A stretch of 64,000 bases of DNA from an uncultured Succiniclasticum sp. (GCA_900544275.1 UQUU01000001.1:260832-324831); one strand, 5' to 3'; shown: positions 52,822-62,074, counted from the stretch's first letter. A program made the numbers and translations. Notes: generated by a model not told the origin, from the letters alone.

Positions 52822-54654
52822 TTATTCCTCTTTACTACCTTTATTCTCTTTACTATCTTTATCTTCTTTATATAGTTTAGTCCCTGTCAGCCAGGCCTGC
52901 AACACATCATACACAACAGGTCCCGCTGCGGTCGCGCCGAAACTCCCCTGCTCTACGATGCAGGCAATGACCAGCTGCGGTTTTTCCGCCGGCGCATAGG
53001 CAATAAACCAACCGTGATCCTGCCCGTGCGGATTTTCCGCCGTACCGGTCTTCCCTGCTACGGGTACCGGCAGTCCGGCAAACCAGGCTGCCGTACCGCC
53101 CGGCTGAGTCACCCCTTTTAACCCCTGTTGCAGCAGATGTATGGTGGTTGTCGAAATGGGCAACTTACGCGGTTCGGGGCGTTCCGGCACGGAATAGGTG
53201 CTTCCGTCCTGATTCACGAACCGCTCGATTAGATAGGGCGGATGCACTACGCCGTCAGCCGCTACCGCAGACAGCATCTGACAGATCTGCAACGGCGTCA
53301 CCAGCGTCAGTCCCTGCCCAATGGCAGCATTGAACGTATCCCCCAGAGTCCAGTCCTCCGCAAAAATCTTCTTTTTAGCCGCCGGACCGGCAATCAGCCC
53401 CTTCATCTCCCCCGGCAGTTCAATGCCGGTCGCTTTACCGAAACCGTAATAACCTGCATAGGTATTCAGCCCTTCGATTCCTGCCCGGCGTCCTAACTCA
53501 TAAAAATAGACGTTATCCGACATGGCAAACGCCGTCTGAAAATTGATCCAGCCCAACGCTTCCCCGCCGGCATTTCCCATATCAGCCAGCCAATGGGTAC
53601 CGGAGTCATAAATCAATTCTTCCGGTGTCACCTTATGCAGATCCAGCGCCGCCGACCCGGTCACCACTTTAAAAGTGGAGCCGGCCGGATATTCCCCGCT
53701 GATGGCCTTATTGCTCAGGGGGTGAAATGTATTTTCATTGATCAGTTTCCAATGCGCTGTAGAGATGCCGCCCACAAACCAGTTGGGGTCAAATCCCGGA
53801 CGGGAAACCAGCGCCCGTACAGCGCCGGTGTTGGGATCCATGGCGACAGCCGCCGCCGCGTAGGCATTCGGCGCGATACCGCTTTTCCGCAGAGCTTCCA
53901 GCTGTTTATCCAGCGCCGCTTCCAGATTCCTTTGCAGCTGATAATCCAGCGTCAACACCATTTCCTTACCGGGGACCGGCGCTTGCCCGGCCAGCGTACG
54001 CACAGTCTTGCCCCGCACATCCACTTCTTCACTTTTCCGTCCCGGCACGCCGCGCAAAAGCGCGTCACAGGCCATTTCCAAGCCGCCCTGCCCGACGATG
54101 CTGCCGGCGGGAAGTCCTTTATAACGGCCTTGCGTCATCTGACTTTCCGAAACTTCCCCCACATAGCCCAGCACATGAGCGGCCAACCCGGGAATCACAT
54201 AACGCCGTAACGGCTGAAGATCTAAAGAGATATCGGGAAGCTCCAGGGAATTTTCCTGTAAGGCGGTAATTTCCGCCGCTGTCAGCTCCTGCTTTAGCGG
54301 GATCGCTTCAGAGGTCCTGGCCGCTTTGGCCGCCTTGCCTTTTACTTTTTCCAGAGGCAGCTTCAGCAACTGCGCCAGTCGCTGCATTTCCGCAGGGGGC
54401 ATGGTCTGACCGGCCCGGATGTACAACACATACCCCGGAGCGCTGTCGGCCAGCACTTTGCCATGACGATCCATGATCCGCCCCCGCGGCGCCACGATCA
54501 AAGTACTGCGCATCCGGTTGCCGTCCGCCTGCTTCCCGTAGTACAGTCCTTTATACAGTTGCAGCCAGGCCATGCGCCCTGCCAGAACCAAAAAGATGAC
54601 CAGAGCCAGGGCCAACATTTTTTGCAGCCTTCCGGCCGGAATTTTGTTCTGCAC
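52822..54654 (-). CDS. mrdA: penicillin-binding protein 2 (elongasome transpeptidase)
   Basis: 610 residues. One N-terminal membrane helix (12-28), the PBP dimerisation domain, then the transpeptidase with S326-T-F-K in PAGSTFK, S379-D-N381 and K535-T-G-T. Class B PBP that cross-links peptidoglycan with RodA. The C-terminus (KEDKDSKENKGSKEE) is low complexity and encoded by near-repeats of about 18 bases. The start is GTG with AAAGGGAG 5-6 bases upstream. Operon order mreC-mreD-mrdA-rodA is conserved in Firmicutes and Proteobacteria. Confidence 0.95.
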   Translation of the reverse strand: MQNKIPAGRLQKMLALALVIFLVLAGRMAWLQLYKGLYYGKQADGNRMRSTLIVAPRGRIMDRHGKVLADSAPGYVLYIRAGQTMPPAEMQRLAQLLKLPLEKVKGKAAKAARTSEAIPLKQELTAAEITALQENSLELPDISLDLQPLRRYVIPGLAAHVLGYVGEVSESQMTQGRYKGLPAGSIVGQGGLEMACDALLRGVPGRKSEEVDVRGKTVRTLAGQAPVPGKEMVLTLDYQLQRNLEAALDKQLEALRKSGIAPNAYAAAAVAMDPNTGAVRALVSRPGFDPNWFVGGISTAHWKLINENTFHPLSNKAISGEYPAGSTFKVVTGSAALDLHKVTPEELIYDSGTHWLADMGNAGGEALGWINFQTAFAMSDNVYFYELGRRAGIEGLNTYAGYYGFGKATGIELPGEMKGLIAGPAAKKKIFAEDWTLGDTFNAAIGQGLTLVTPLQICQMLSAVAADGVVHPPYLIERFVNQDGSTYSVPERPEPRKLPISTTTIHLLQQGLKGVTQPGGTAAWFAGLPVPVAGKTGTAENPHGQDHGWFIAYAPAEKPQLVIACIVEQGSFGATAAGPVVYDVLQAWLTGTKLYKEDKDSKENKGSKEE

Positions 54655-54723
54655 GGCGACTCCCTTTCCGGAGAAATATTCCTCTCCTTTTTGCTAAACA
54701 AACAGTCTCTTACCCGACAAACA

Positions 54724-55260
54724 TCAACGCTCGAGCTTCTTTTTCCTGTGTTTTTCCGCCGGATAGGTCACATCTTCCTCCGCCACCCAACGCCGCAGGC
54801 GCTCCATACACCAAAATACCGGCGCTGCCAACAGCATATTTCCCAGGCAATACCCTACCGTCTCCCGCCCATAGGCCGCAAAAGCGGAAGTCCAGTCGCC
54901 GCTCAGCCAAAACAGAGAAAGACCGTACAAAAGCCGCAACAGCAGGCTCAGGCCCCCTATGATCAGAATATGGTAGAGGTAATTGTTTTTAAAAATCATT
55001 TCCTTAATGCGCCCGAAGCCATAGCCCGTCAGGCCCCGGGTACACAGGTAAAAACCGAAAAAATCCGGCGCGGCCGTATCCTGCAGCAAGCCCAGGGTCA
55101 AACCGCAAAGCACCCCCCCCGCAGGACCGTAAAACAAACCGATGCCGTAAATAAAAAGCAAGGGCAAGTCAAAATACAGATTGCCCCTGAAATAGCCCAA
55201 AGAAGTCGTCTGTAAGATCAACAGAATAAAGGCTGCTCCAACCCAGGACCACATTCTCAT
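54724..55260 (-). CDS. mreD: rod-shape-determining protein MreD
   Basis: 178 residues, five or six hydrophobic segments. Motifs LPLLFIYGIGLFYGPAGGVLCGLTLGLLQDTAAPDFFG match MreD, which links MreB/MreC to the murein synthesis enzymes at the inner membrane. It overlaps mreC by four bases (ATGA), ensuring stoichiometry. Confidence 0.92.
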   Translation of the reverse strand: MRMWSWVGAAFILLILQTTSLGYFRGNLYFDLPLLFIYGIGLFYGPAGGVLCGLTLGLLQDTAAPDFFGFYLCTRGLTGYGFGRIKEMIFKNNYLYHILIIGGLSLLLRLLYGLSLFWLSGDWTSAFAAYGRETVGYCLGNMLLAAPVFWCMERLRRWVAEEDVTYPAEKHRKKKLER

Positions 55261-56123
55261 GGCAGCGCCTCCCCGGCCTCTTTCCTTTCCTTATTTAAAC
55301 GGAGGCTCTCATCCTCCCATAACACCACATACACCTTGTCCAGCGAACCCAGGCCGGCAGCCGGTTCCACCAAAGCGACCTTCTGCAGCCCGGTCATGTC
55401 TCCCTTCAAATCCACTACTTTTCCGATATACAGGCCGGCAGGGTATTTTCCCCCGATACCGCTGGTCACCAGCATGTCGCCTGTTTGAATGTCGTCATCA
55501 CGGCCGAAATACTGCGCCTGCAGCAAGGCGCCCCGGGGGCCGTTGCCCGTCAGTACGCCCACCGCCTTCGACGTGGCCCGCAATACCTTCACACCGATGC
55601 GGGAACGGTTGCCGGAAAGCAGCATAAAACGGCTGTAATGCGGATATACCTGATCCACGACGCCGACCATGCCTTCCCCGTCGATAATGACCAGGTCCGG
55701 TTTGATACCATCCGCCTCGCCCTTATCCAGAAAAAAATACTCGTGCAGATCACCTAAACTGACTCCCAGGACCCGGGCCGGCAACAATTTCTGCTCCGGA
55801 TGAGTCTGTTTATAATCAGCCAGTATCTGCAAACGCTGATTTTCCGCCTCCAGACGGGCCAGACGAAATTCCGCGCTGTGAAAATTAGCCAGTTCTTTTT
55901 TTAAAGCGGCGTTTTCTTCTTTCAGTGACGCATTGGTACGGCGCTCCTCCATAAAACCGGCGGTTTGATCATGCACCCACAGCACCGCCCGGTTAAAAGG
56001 AAGCAACACCGAATTCACTGCCGCATTAACCAACGGAAAACGCCAGCGTTGCTGTACAGCCAGCACCGTACAAAGAAGAAAGGCCGCTGTCGCCAGCAAC
56101 GCTAAAAATTGTTGCTTCTTCAT
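55257..56123 (-). CDS. mreC: rod-shape-determining protein MreC
   Basis: 288 residues. An N-terminal membrane helix (7-24), a periplasmic coiled coil (about 65-105; EERRTNASLKEENAALKKEL) and the two-domain beta-barrel with GEGMVGVVDQVYPHYSRFMLLS, TSGIGGKYPAGLYIGKV. Scaffolds PBP2 and RodA on MreB. 20 bases after mreB in the same operon. Confidence 0.95.
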   Translation of the reverse strand: MKKQQFLALLATAAFLLCTVLAVQQRWRFPLVNAAVNSVLLPFNRAVLWVHDQTAGFMEERRTNASLKEENAALKKELANFHSAEFRLARLEAENQRLQILADYKQTHPEQKLLPARVLGVSLGDLHEYFFLDKGEADGIKPDLVIIDGEGMVGVVDQVYPHYSRFMLLSGNRSRIGVKVLRATSKAVGVLTGNGPRGALLQAQYFGRDDDIQTGDMLVTSGIGGKYPAGLYIGKVVDLKGDMTGLQKVALVEPAAGLGSLDKVYVVLWEDESLRLNKERKEAGEALP

Positions 56124-56143
56124 AGGGTATCCCTCAACGCTCC

Positions 56144-57178
56144 TTACAGCTTAGCATTGGAATTCATGAACCCTTTCTTATATACATCGATATTTTCCAC
56201 ACAAATGCCGGTTCCCAATACGACACAGGCCAGAGCCTCATCACTGACAAAAACCGGCATACCGGTTTCTTTCGACAGCAGTTTATCCAGATTGCGCAGT
56301 AAAGAAGAACCGCCGGTCATGATAATGCCGTGATCAATAATGTCCGAAGCCAGCTCAGGCGGCGTTCTTTCCAGCGTATTGCGGACCGCGTCTACAATAT
56401 TGGCCACCGTCTCCGCAATACCGGTGCAGACCTGATTGGCATTGATCTGCAAATTTTTAGGCAAGCCGCTGACCAGATCGCGGCCGCGGATATCCATCGT
56501 TTCCGGCGAATCCACAAACATAGCGGTCCCCAGGGTGATCTTGATTTGCTCCGCCGTACGCTCGCCGATCAGCAGGCTGAACGTCTTGCGAATATAGCGG
56601 ATGATCGCATCGTCAATGGCATCCCCGCCGGTACGGATGGAACGGCTGACAACGATCCCCCCCAGCGAAATCACCGCTACTTCGCAGGTACCGCCGCCGA
56701 TATCGACGACCATGCTGCCGGTAGCTTCCTGTACGGGAAGCCCGGCGCCGATGGCCGCCGCCATAGGCTCCTCAATCAGATAGGCTTCGCGGGCGCCGGC
56801 CTGCAGGGCCGCATCCACCACCGCCCGTTTTTCCACTTCCGTAACGCCGCTGGGCACCCCGATGACGATACGGGGGCGGATCAGCGAATGATTCCCCAGC
56901 GCTTTATGAATGAAATATTTCAGCATGGACTGGGTAATATCAAAATCCGCGATCACCCCGTCCTTCATGGGGCGGATCGCCACAATATTGCCCGGGGTAC
57001 GGCCGATCATCTGCTTGGCTTCCGCCCCGATCTCCAGCACCTCATTCGTCTCGCTGTCCACCGCCACCACCGACGGTTCCCGGATAATAATGCCTTTCCC
57101 CTTACAATGCACCAGCGTGTTTGCCGTGCCCAGATCGATCCCCAGATCATGGGAAAAGTTTTTGAAAATAGTAAACAT
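56144..57178 (-). CDS. mreB: actin-like rod-shape protein MreB
   Basis: 344 residues. Actin-fold phosphate loops GIDLGTANTLVHCKGKGI and MVVDIGGGTCEVAVISLGG, the ADVIRPMKDGVIADFDITQ-type motif (RPMKDGVIADFD) and the C-terminal GIIMTGGSSLLRNLDKLLS. Forms membrane filaments that direct elongation. ATG 57178 has GAGGTG at about 9 bases; a GTG four codons upstream is possible. Preceded by radC in the conserved order radC-mreB. Rod-shaped cells are therefore likely. Confidence 0.97.
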   Translation of the reverse strand: MFTIFKNFSHDLGIDLGTANTLVHCKGKGIIIREPSVVAVDSETNEVLEIGAEAKQMIGRTPGNIVAIRPMKDGVIADFDITQSMLKYFIHKALGNHSLIRPRIVIGVPSGVTEVEKRAVVDAALQAGAREAYLIEEPMAAAIGAGLPVQEATGSMVVDIGGGTCEVAVISLGGIVVSRSIRTGGDAIDDAIIRYIRKTFSLLIGERTAEQIKITLGTAMFVDSPETMDIRGRDLVSGLPKNLQINANQVCTGIAETVANIVDAVRNTLERTPPELASDIIDHGIIMTGGSSLLRNLDKLLSKETGMPVFVSDEALACVVLGTGICVENIDVYKKGFMNSNAKL

Positions 57179-57247
57179 AAAAAATTTCACCTCATATATC
57201 CGACCCTACAGCAGGATGCCACTGTTTCCGCAGCCTGCGCAGCCGGC

Positions 57248-57934
57248 CTATAAATCGCCATGCTCTTTAAAACTGTAATAGCAGCCATCGCCGATCACCA
57301 GGTGATCCAATAACGGAATCCCCAAAATCTCGCCGGCCTGAGACAACACCTTTGTCAAATGCCGGTCTTCCGCGCTGGGCGCCGGATCCCCCGAAGGATG
57401 GTTATGGGCCGCCAGAATACAGGCCGCATGAGCCAAAACAGCAGGCGCATACACTTCCCGGGGATGGATCGCCACACTGTTTAACGAACCTTCGGCCACC
57501 TGCTCCGTCTTGATCACTTTATTTTTTGTGTTGAGAAGCAAAACCAGAAACCGTTCATGATTCTCATTTCGCAGTCTGCCCATCAGATACTGTGCTCCAT
57601 CACTGGGTGAAGTAATGTGCTCATACTCAACAGCTGATGCGCAGGCCACGCGTCTGCCCAATTCCAACGCCGCCAGGATACGGGAGGCTCTGGCCACGCC
57701 CAGGCCTTTGATTTGCCGAAACTCCTGTACCTTATGCCAGCGGGCCACCTGGCGATACAGACCCTCATTCCGCGTCATTTCTTCCGCGATCCGCAGCGCC
57801 GAACGGGATTTTGTACCACTGCCCACCAATACCGCCAAAAGCTCCGCATTGGAAAGCGCCGCCGCCCCCAGCCGGCATAACCGTTCTCTGGGTCTGTCTT
57901 CCGCCGCCATGTCTTTCATCATAAACTCTGCCAA
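57248..57934 (-). CDS. radC: RadC-family JAB/MPN-domain protein
   Basis: 228 residues. An N-terminal helix-hairpin-helix region (about 73-92; IKGLGVARASRIL) and a JAMM metalloprotease-like site with H177, H179 (AAHNHPSGD) and D190. Despite its name a DNA-repair role is unproven; it may be a metallo-isopeptidase-like enzyme. The start seems to be TTG (57934) with GGGAG 9 bases upstream. Located directly upstream of mreB, an arrangement conserved across Firmicutes. Confidence 0.92.
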   Translation of the reverse strand: MAEFMMKDMAAEDRPRERLCRLGAAALSNAELLAVLVGSGTKSRSALRIAEEMTRNEGLYRQVARWHKVQEFRQIKGLGVARASRILAALELGRRVACASAVEYEHITSPSDGAQYLMGRLRNENHERFLVLLLNTKNKVIKTEQVAEGSLNSVAIHPREVYAPAVLAHAACILAAHNHPSGDPAPSAEDRHLTKVLSQAGEILGIPLLDHLVIGDGCYYSFKEHGDL

Positions 57935-57988
57935 AACATCACACTCCCTATAATTATATTTTATAATGCCTGCCGCATAGCGTCAGGC

Positions 57989-58459
57989 TTAACGGCCGCT
58001 GTATAAAAAGGACTGCGGTTTTTCGTCCTTTTCTTCGCCGTTTTCGTCCAGATTGATCTCAAAAGTCACCGGTTCCAGACTGGCTACCGTAAGCTGCTCC
58101 TGTTTGCTGATCGCGTCCCGGCGGAAGATTTTAATATAATTATACGCCACAAACAGCCACACCAGCAGGCTGCCTGCCACGAAAGGCCAGAACCAGAACT
58201 CCAGCTTAAAATAATCTGCCATCACATAGCCGAAAATACCGCCGGCAAGCAGACAAATAACAGGCAGAATGATCTGGAATAATTTCGCCTTCTTTTCATC
58301 CACCTTGCGATATTCAATAATCACATTATCACCGGGATGCGCGCTGATGGGATTCCAACAGTCGATGTAAGCCCGCAGCCCCCGTTCATCGGTCTCTTTA
58401 AAGTTCACTCTGACCTTGGCCCGTTCGCCATGAGTCTCCAATACAGTTCCTTTAATCAC
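57989..58459 (-). CDS. RseC/MucC-like membrane protein lacking the Cys cluster
   Basis: About 156 residues. The layout is that of RseC/MucC: a short N-terminal domain (GTVLETHGERAKVRVNF...NPISAHPGDNVIIEY), two membrane helices (about 75-115; IILPVICLLAGGIFGYVMAD and FWPFVAGSLLVWLFVAYN) and a charged tail. The Cys residues that normally sit near the N-terminus are absent (one Cys in YIDCWNP). The start is GTG 58459 with GAGGAG at 7 bases, six codons inside the longer frame. It forms a row of three small membrane genes before radC. Function not assigned. Confidence 0.6.
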   Translation of the reverse strand: MIKGTVLETHGERAKVRVNFKETDERGLRAYIDCWNPISAHPGDNVIIEYRKVDEKKAKLFQIILPVICLLAGGIFGYVMADYFKLEFWFWPFVAGSLLVWLFVAYNYIKIFRRDAISKQEQLTVASLEPVTFEINLDENGEEKDEKPQSFLYSGR

Positions 58460-58482
58460 TTTCCAACTCCTCACTCACACCC

Positions 58483-58776
58483 TCAGGCATACGGATAAAA
58501 ACACAGATACCAGAGGCCGATGCCGAAAATAATGCCATACATCAGCAGAGACACTGCCAGTCCCTCCCAGGTACGGGGATAACCAAAATTCAGATATTCG
58601 CCGAAAATACCCCGCCGGTTCAACAGCGTATAATTCGTGCGGCGTTTAAACCAGCGCGCCTTACGTTCGCTGCCAATGATCCGGGCCGTTGCGATAATAA
58701 TAAAGAAAGACAGAAAAAACACTGTCAGCAGCCGACCGGTAAAGGCTTCCATCGGCACCGCAGACAAATCAACCAT
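58483..58776 (-). CDS. small membrane protein, two transmembrane helices
   Basis: 97 residues, unrecognised. Helix one about 13-33 (GRLLTVFFLSFFIIIATARIIG), a basic cytoplasmic loop (ERKARWFKRRTN) and helix two about 72-92. ATG 58776 has AAGGAG about 11 bases upstream. Neighbours on both sides are small membrane proteins in the same direction, 24-33 bases apart, so they are probably one operon. Base composition is like the surroundings. Confidence 0.6.
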   Translation of the reverse strand: MVDLSAVPMEAFTGRLLTVFFLSFFIIIATARIIGSERKARWFKRRTNYTLLNRRGIFGEYLNFGYPRTWEGLAVSLLMYGIIFGIGLWYLCFYPYA

Positions 58777-58808
58777 GACCTCTTACTCCTTTCAGGCTCT
58801 TGCGGCCG

Positions 58809-59309
58809 TCAAAATTCCAGATATTTATCCGGCATCAGCCGTATCAGTTCCCGCAGAAACTCGTCACTGCAGCAAAAGATTACAGCCGCCAGGCCTTTGC
58901 CCTCTTTAAAAGCCAGAATACGAGTGGGATTCGCATCCGCCATATTATACCGATGAATATAGTGTTTGATCCGTGTACGACGGAAGAAATTGCGGCGATA
59001 ATGCTGCGCAAAACTTTCCGTCCGGGTCAGATCCACAATATAGTGAGCCTGCTTCCATAACCCTATCGTAATAATCTCCAGTTCATTGCGGCGCAAAATC
59101 AGCTCATAGCGATAAAAAACCTTCCAGATCCAAAGACCCAGCCAGAGAAGATTCATCCCCAGCCCCACCGGACTGAACACGCCTGTCGCCTTGAAACGAT
59201 ACGCCTCATAGGCCCAGCTGCAGCAAATCACCAGCAACACCAGATAGGCAAACCCCATTTTGCCGCCGCCGCGGGTGGTCGTCTCCCGGCAAATCTCTTT
59301 TACTTTCAA
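58809..59309 (-). CDS. membrane protein with PH-like C-terminal domain
   Basis: About 166 residues. The start is assigned to TTG 59309: GGAGGGG lies 6 bases upstream and an extended -10 promoter lies 70 bases further up, inside what would otherwise be a longer frame to 59543. Two membrane helices (about 19-37 and 45-65) are followed by a domain of roughly 100 residues with beta strands and a final helix (YRYELILRRNELEIITIGLWK...CCSDEFLRELIRLMPDKYLEF), the pattern of bacterial PH-like domains. Not matched to a named family. First gene of the three-gene membrane cluster. Confidence 0.55.
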   Translation of the reverse strand: MKVKEICRETTTRGGGKMGFAYLVLLVICCSWAYEAYRFKATGVFSPVGLGMNLLWLGLWIWKVFYRYELILRRNELEIITIGLWKQAHYIVDLTRTESFAQHYRRNFFRRTRIKHYIHRYNMADANPTRILAFKEGKGLAAVIFCCSDEFLRELIRLMPDKYLEF

Positions 59310-59378
59310 AAAGTTCCCCTCCAATACCGTATAAATCCTTTGGCAATGCCCGGTAAAACCTACTAAATATGCCATATT

Positions 59379-59387
59379 ATTATACCA
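59379..59387 (-). promoter_or_regulatory. extended -10 promoter of the small membrane gene cluster
   Basis: TGGTATAAT on the minus strand, no good -35, about 70 bases before TTG 59309. Its presence inside the longer open frame is the main argument for the shorter gene. Confidence 0.6.
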
Positions 59388-59589
59388 GATAAAATCATAA
59401 AAAGATAGTGAAAAGAACGGCAAGACGGTGAAAAGGGTATGAAACCATAAGCCGAAACTGACATAGTAATTAGGAAAGAAAGGCATACTGACTCCCGGCT
59501 TGTCAAAAGGTCCAAAACACTTATGCAAAAAGGCTGAAAGCACATATGCCTTCAGCCTCTACAAACTTATCTGCCGTACTTCCATAGTA

Positions 59590-59700
59590 CGATTGCTATA
59601 ACAATACAGACGCAGGGCTGCCGTTATTGTAATCCGGTTCCACCGCCCCAGAATCCGATTGCTATACCCCTACAGGCTCCCTCGTACCGGAACTGAAAAG
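59590..59700. repeat. 66-bp imperfect repeat downstream of the secreted protein gene
   Basis: CGATTGCTATA occurs at 59590 and 59656, 66 bases apart, with weaker similarity in between (AATACAGACGCAGGGCTG and CCTACAGGCTCCCTCG). It lies between the stop at 59709 and the next gene on the minus strand. Confidence 0.4.
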
Positions 59701-59708
59701 CCTCTGTC

Positions 59709-60257
59709 TTATTTTACAGCGATCGTGCGTCCCAGATAACGGCGCAGCTCACTTACAAACCACCGCTGCTGCCAATCGGTTCGGATCAGATACGCGTCTT
59801 CGGTTTCATCGTAATAGCGAATCTTCTTATCATAGTATTTGCCGGTCACACCGTTATAAGAAGCGTATTCGCCCCGTACCGTCATACCGATCATGGATTC
59901 CGTGCGGAAATTAAAAAACCTCTCATGTACTCTGTCAATCCGCATCGCGATGACAATATCAGCCCCGGTCTGCGACGCGACCTGCATCAAAGACGTCTTG
60001 TCAAAAGATTTCAGGCCTTCTTCCGGCACCGCTTTCGCCACGACATCTTCATCTAACAATTCAAACTCAGGGTATTCCAGCTTATTAATGATGATATCCC
60101 AATAATAGCTGTTAAAATCACCGGCCCGCTCTACTTCTTGTTCATTGACCTGAATTGGTACTACCGCTACCTTTGCCGCTTCCGCCGTCCCGGTCAGAGG
60201 CGTGTTCAGCAAAACAACCGCCATGACAGCAAACAAAAATGCAACTATTTTTTTCAT
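59709..60257 (-). CDS. small secreted protein of unknown function
   Basis: 182 residues with a signal peptide (FLFAVMAVVLLNTPLTGTAEA). The mature part has VAVVPIQVNEQEVERAGDFN, a LLDEDVVAKAVPEEGL segment and TGADIVIAMRIDRVHERFF, an arrangement like periplasmic proteins that sense or bind envelope partners (a CsgG/LpoB-like alpha/beta fold), but no diagnostic motif is present. AGGAGG precedes ATG 60257. It shares orientation with the porin gene upstream but lies behind the porin's terminator. Confidence 0.55.
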   Translation of the reverse strand: MKKIVAFLFAVMAVVLLNTPLTGTAEAAKVAVVPIQVNEQEVERAGDFNSYYWDIIINKLEYPEFELLDEDVVAKAVPEEGLKSFDKTSLMQVASQTGADIVIAMRIDRVHERFFNFRTESMIGMTVRGEYASYNGVTGKYYDKKIRYYDETEDAYLIRTDWQQRWFVSELRRYLGRTIAVK

Positions 60258-60482
60258 TTTTTCTCCTCCTACTGACCGCCATCCCTGACGGCAGGCTTTT
60301 ACTACGGTTTATGATACCACAATTTTCAGGATTACACCAGCTGTAAATCGAAAATTTTCTGTGACTACCGGAGAAATCGCGCTCTATGTACTCCCAAAGG
60401 TTTTGCGCCGGAAAAATTTGAAAAAACGAAGCCACTGCTTTGGGCGATACGATTCCCTGCGCCCTTCCCCCGATCCTGACAA
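60258..60482. other. gap upstream of the secreted protein gene
   Basis: No frame longer than shadows and no clear -35/-10 pair. A CTGCCGTCAGGGATGGCGG-type inverted stretch lies about 25 bases before the ATG. Nothing else recognised. Confidence 0.4.
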
Positions 60483-60520
60483 AAACGTCAAAAAGCAGGA
60501 CTGCCGAAACAGTCCTGCTT
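60483..60520 (-). terminator. rho-independent terminator of the porin gene
   Basis: A perfect 11-bp stem AAGCAGGACTG/CAGTCCTGCTT (60520-60510 with 60503-60493), 6-base loop, followed by TTTTTGACGTTTTTG on the minus strand, about 90 bases past the porin stop. Confidence 0.9.
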
Positions 60521-60609
60521 AGTAATTACGTTATCACGATTCTTCTATCAATCCAACACCACGCTGCGACTGACAGATCATCGCATTACTACGATTGACA
60601 AAAGTCAGA

Positions 60610-61839
60610 TTAGAAGCGCAGCTGCAGTTCGCTCCACAGCGTCTTTTCTTTCTTGTCGCTGTCTTCTTTGCTCTTCAGGTCGTAGTATTTTACGCTGGCC
60701 ATCATGTTCTTAGCTACAGTGTAAGAAGCCGCTACGCTGTAACCCTTGAAACCGTCAGCCCACAGGGTCTGCCGACCATAGTCACCATTCATGGTGTGCG
60801 CTTCCGCAGAGTAGGAAGGCTGGTTGTAATACACGGCCTGCAAGCCGAAAGAGCCGGGCTCTTTGTAGTTAGCGCCGAACAGATCCAGAATAGCGTCAGC
60901 ACCATTCTTGTGTTCGCCTTCATTGGTGTGCAGCCACATACCCGTCAGAGCGATATCTTTATTAAACTTGAATTTCAGCCCTGCATTGGTAATATGCAGA
61001 TCATCTTTGATGTCGCCAGTAAAGGACATGGTATCATATCCGCCGAACAGATCCACATTATCGCCTAATGCAGCCTTCGCGTTTACGCCCCAAGCCTTGT
61101 CATTATCTTTCGCATTGTATTTTGCTTCGGTCAGTTTGCCGTAGTAGCCGCCCAGTTTTACTTTGTCGCCGTATTTTACGGAAACGCCGTCAAAGGTATC
61201 ATCATAAATCATACCTTCCGCCAAGTACATAGCAGCGCGGCCGGCATCCACTTTCGCGCCGCCCAGACGGCCGGTCATGAAAGCACGGTTGATTTTTACG
61301 TCGGTATCTTCGCCTTTGAAGTCTTTGTCCTCTTCCTTATCATTATGGAAGTACTGGTTGTTTTCCAGACGGTTTACAAAGCTCCAGTTATCGTTTACTT
61401 TGCCGGTGAAGATCAGACGGGTGCGCAGACGGGCTTCACTGTTTTTCCAGTCAGCAGCGCCGGGTTTTTCTTCCTTAAGGGATTTGTAGCTATAACGGAT
61501 CTGGCCGGCAATCTTTACGTTGTCAGCTTTCTTTTCCAGAGCGGCTACGCGAACGCCCAGCGCATCCAGTTCGTCAGCAAATTCAGCAGCCAGACGATCT
61601 ACGTTAGCGCCTTTAGCCATTGCTTTCGCAACGATCTGAGCCATTTCGTAACGGGTCATCAGGCGATCGCCGCGGAAGGTATCATCGCCATAGCCTTCGA
61701 TTACGCCGGCAGCAGCCAGTTTGGAGATGTTGTCATAAGCCCAGTGACCGGCCGGTACATCGCTGAACGGATTGGCTGCATACGCGGAAGCGGTTACGCC
61801 CAACGCCATAGCCATTGCTAATACTAAAGATTTTTTCAT
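60610..61839 (-). CDS. outer-membrane porin with N-terminal SLH domain
   Basis: 409 residues. Signal peptide cut at AYA-ANP (21). One SLH domain (24-70; FSDVPAGHWAYDNISKLAAAG, FRGDRLMTRYEMAQIVAKAM) that binds modified peptidoglycan, a coiled coil (80-106; LAAEFADELDALGVRVAALEKK), then a 16-18-stranded beta-barrel rich in alternating Gly/aromatic residues and ending in the terminal Phe needed for BAM recognition (LWSELQLRF). This Omp-alpha/OmpM-like architecture tethers the outer membrane to the cell wall in Negativicutes. Lys/Asp-rich loops suggest ion passage. Strong RBS AGGAGG. Its leader is long; see the 5' region entry. Confidence 0.93.
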   Translation of the reverse strand: MKKSLVLAMAMALGVTASAYAANPFSDVPAGHWAYDNISKLAAAGVIEGYGDDTFRGDRLMTRYEMAQIVAKAMAKGANVDRLAAEFADELDALGVRVAALEKKADNVKIAGQIRYSYKSLKEEKPGAADWKNSEARLRTRLIFTGKVNDNWSFVNRLENNQYFHNDKEEDKDFKGEDTDVKINRAFMTGRLGGAKVDAGRAAMYLAEGMIYDDTFDGVSVKYGDKVKLGGYYGKLTEAKYNAKDNDKAWGVNAKAALGDNVDLFGGYDTMSFTGDIKDDLHITNAGLKFKFNKDIALTGMWLHTNEGEHKNGADAILDLFGANYKEPGSFGLQAVYYNQPSYSAEAHTMNGDYGRQTLWADGFKGYSVAASYTVAKNMMASVKYYDLKSKEDSDKKEKTLWSELQLRF

Positions 61840-62068
61840 AGTGTTTTCCTCCTTTTAGAAAAACGATTTGTATTTATTACAAAACATCCTTCCGGAGAAA
61901 TCCTTCTGTTCGCTATGGCGGCGCGAGTCGCCTTGTTTCCTCTGCCCTGCGCGAACTCCGTCATCCTCGTTCCGGTGTTTTATAATACATAGGGAATAAA
62001 GAAATGCACTTTTCCCGGCCGGCAGACTTTATGCCAACTGCCCGCCCGGGGAACTAACACATCTCTAC
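61840..62068 (-). other. long structured 5' leader of the porin mRNA
   Basis: About 230 transcribed bases between the promoter at 62075-62102 and the porin ATG. It contains GC-rich self-complementary stretches, for example GGCGACTCGCGCCGCC on the minus strand and a CCCGGGCGGGC-type run, but no frame. Typical of highly expressed outer-membrane protein genes with post-transcriptional control; no riboswitch class was recognised. Confidence 0.5.
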
Positions 62069-62074
62069 AGTTGC

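Noticed and set aside
56330..57253. 307-residue plus-strand frame opposite mreB
   Set aside because: Antisense shadow of mreB; rich in His/Arg/Asp as expected from the complement, with no start signal.
59310..59543. N-terminal extension of the PH-like membrane protein
   Set aside because: An extended -10 promoter and a GGAGGGG-TTG start lie inside it, and the extension has no RBS.
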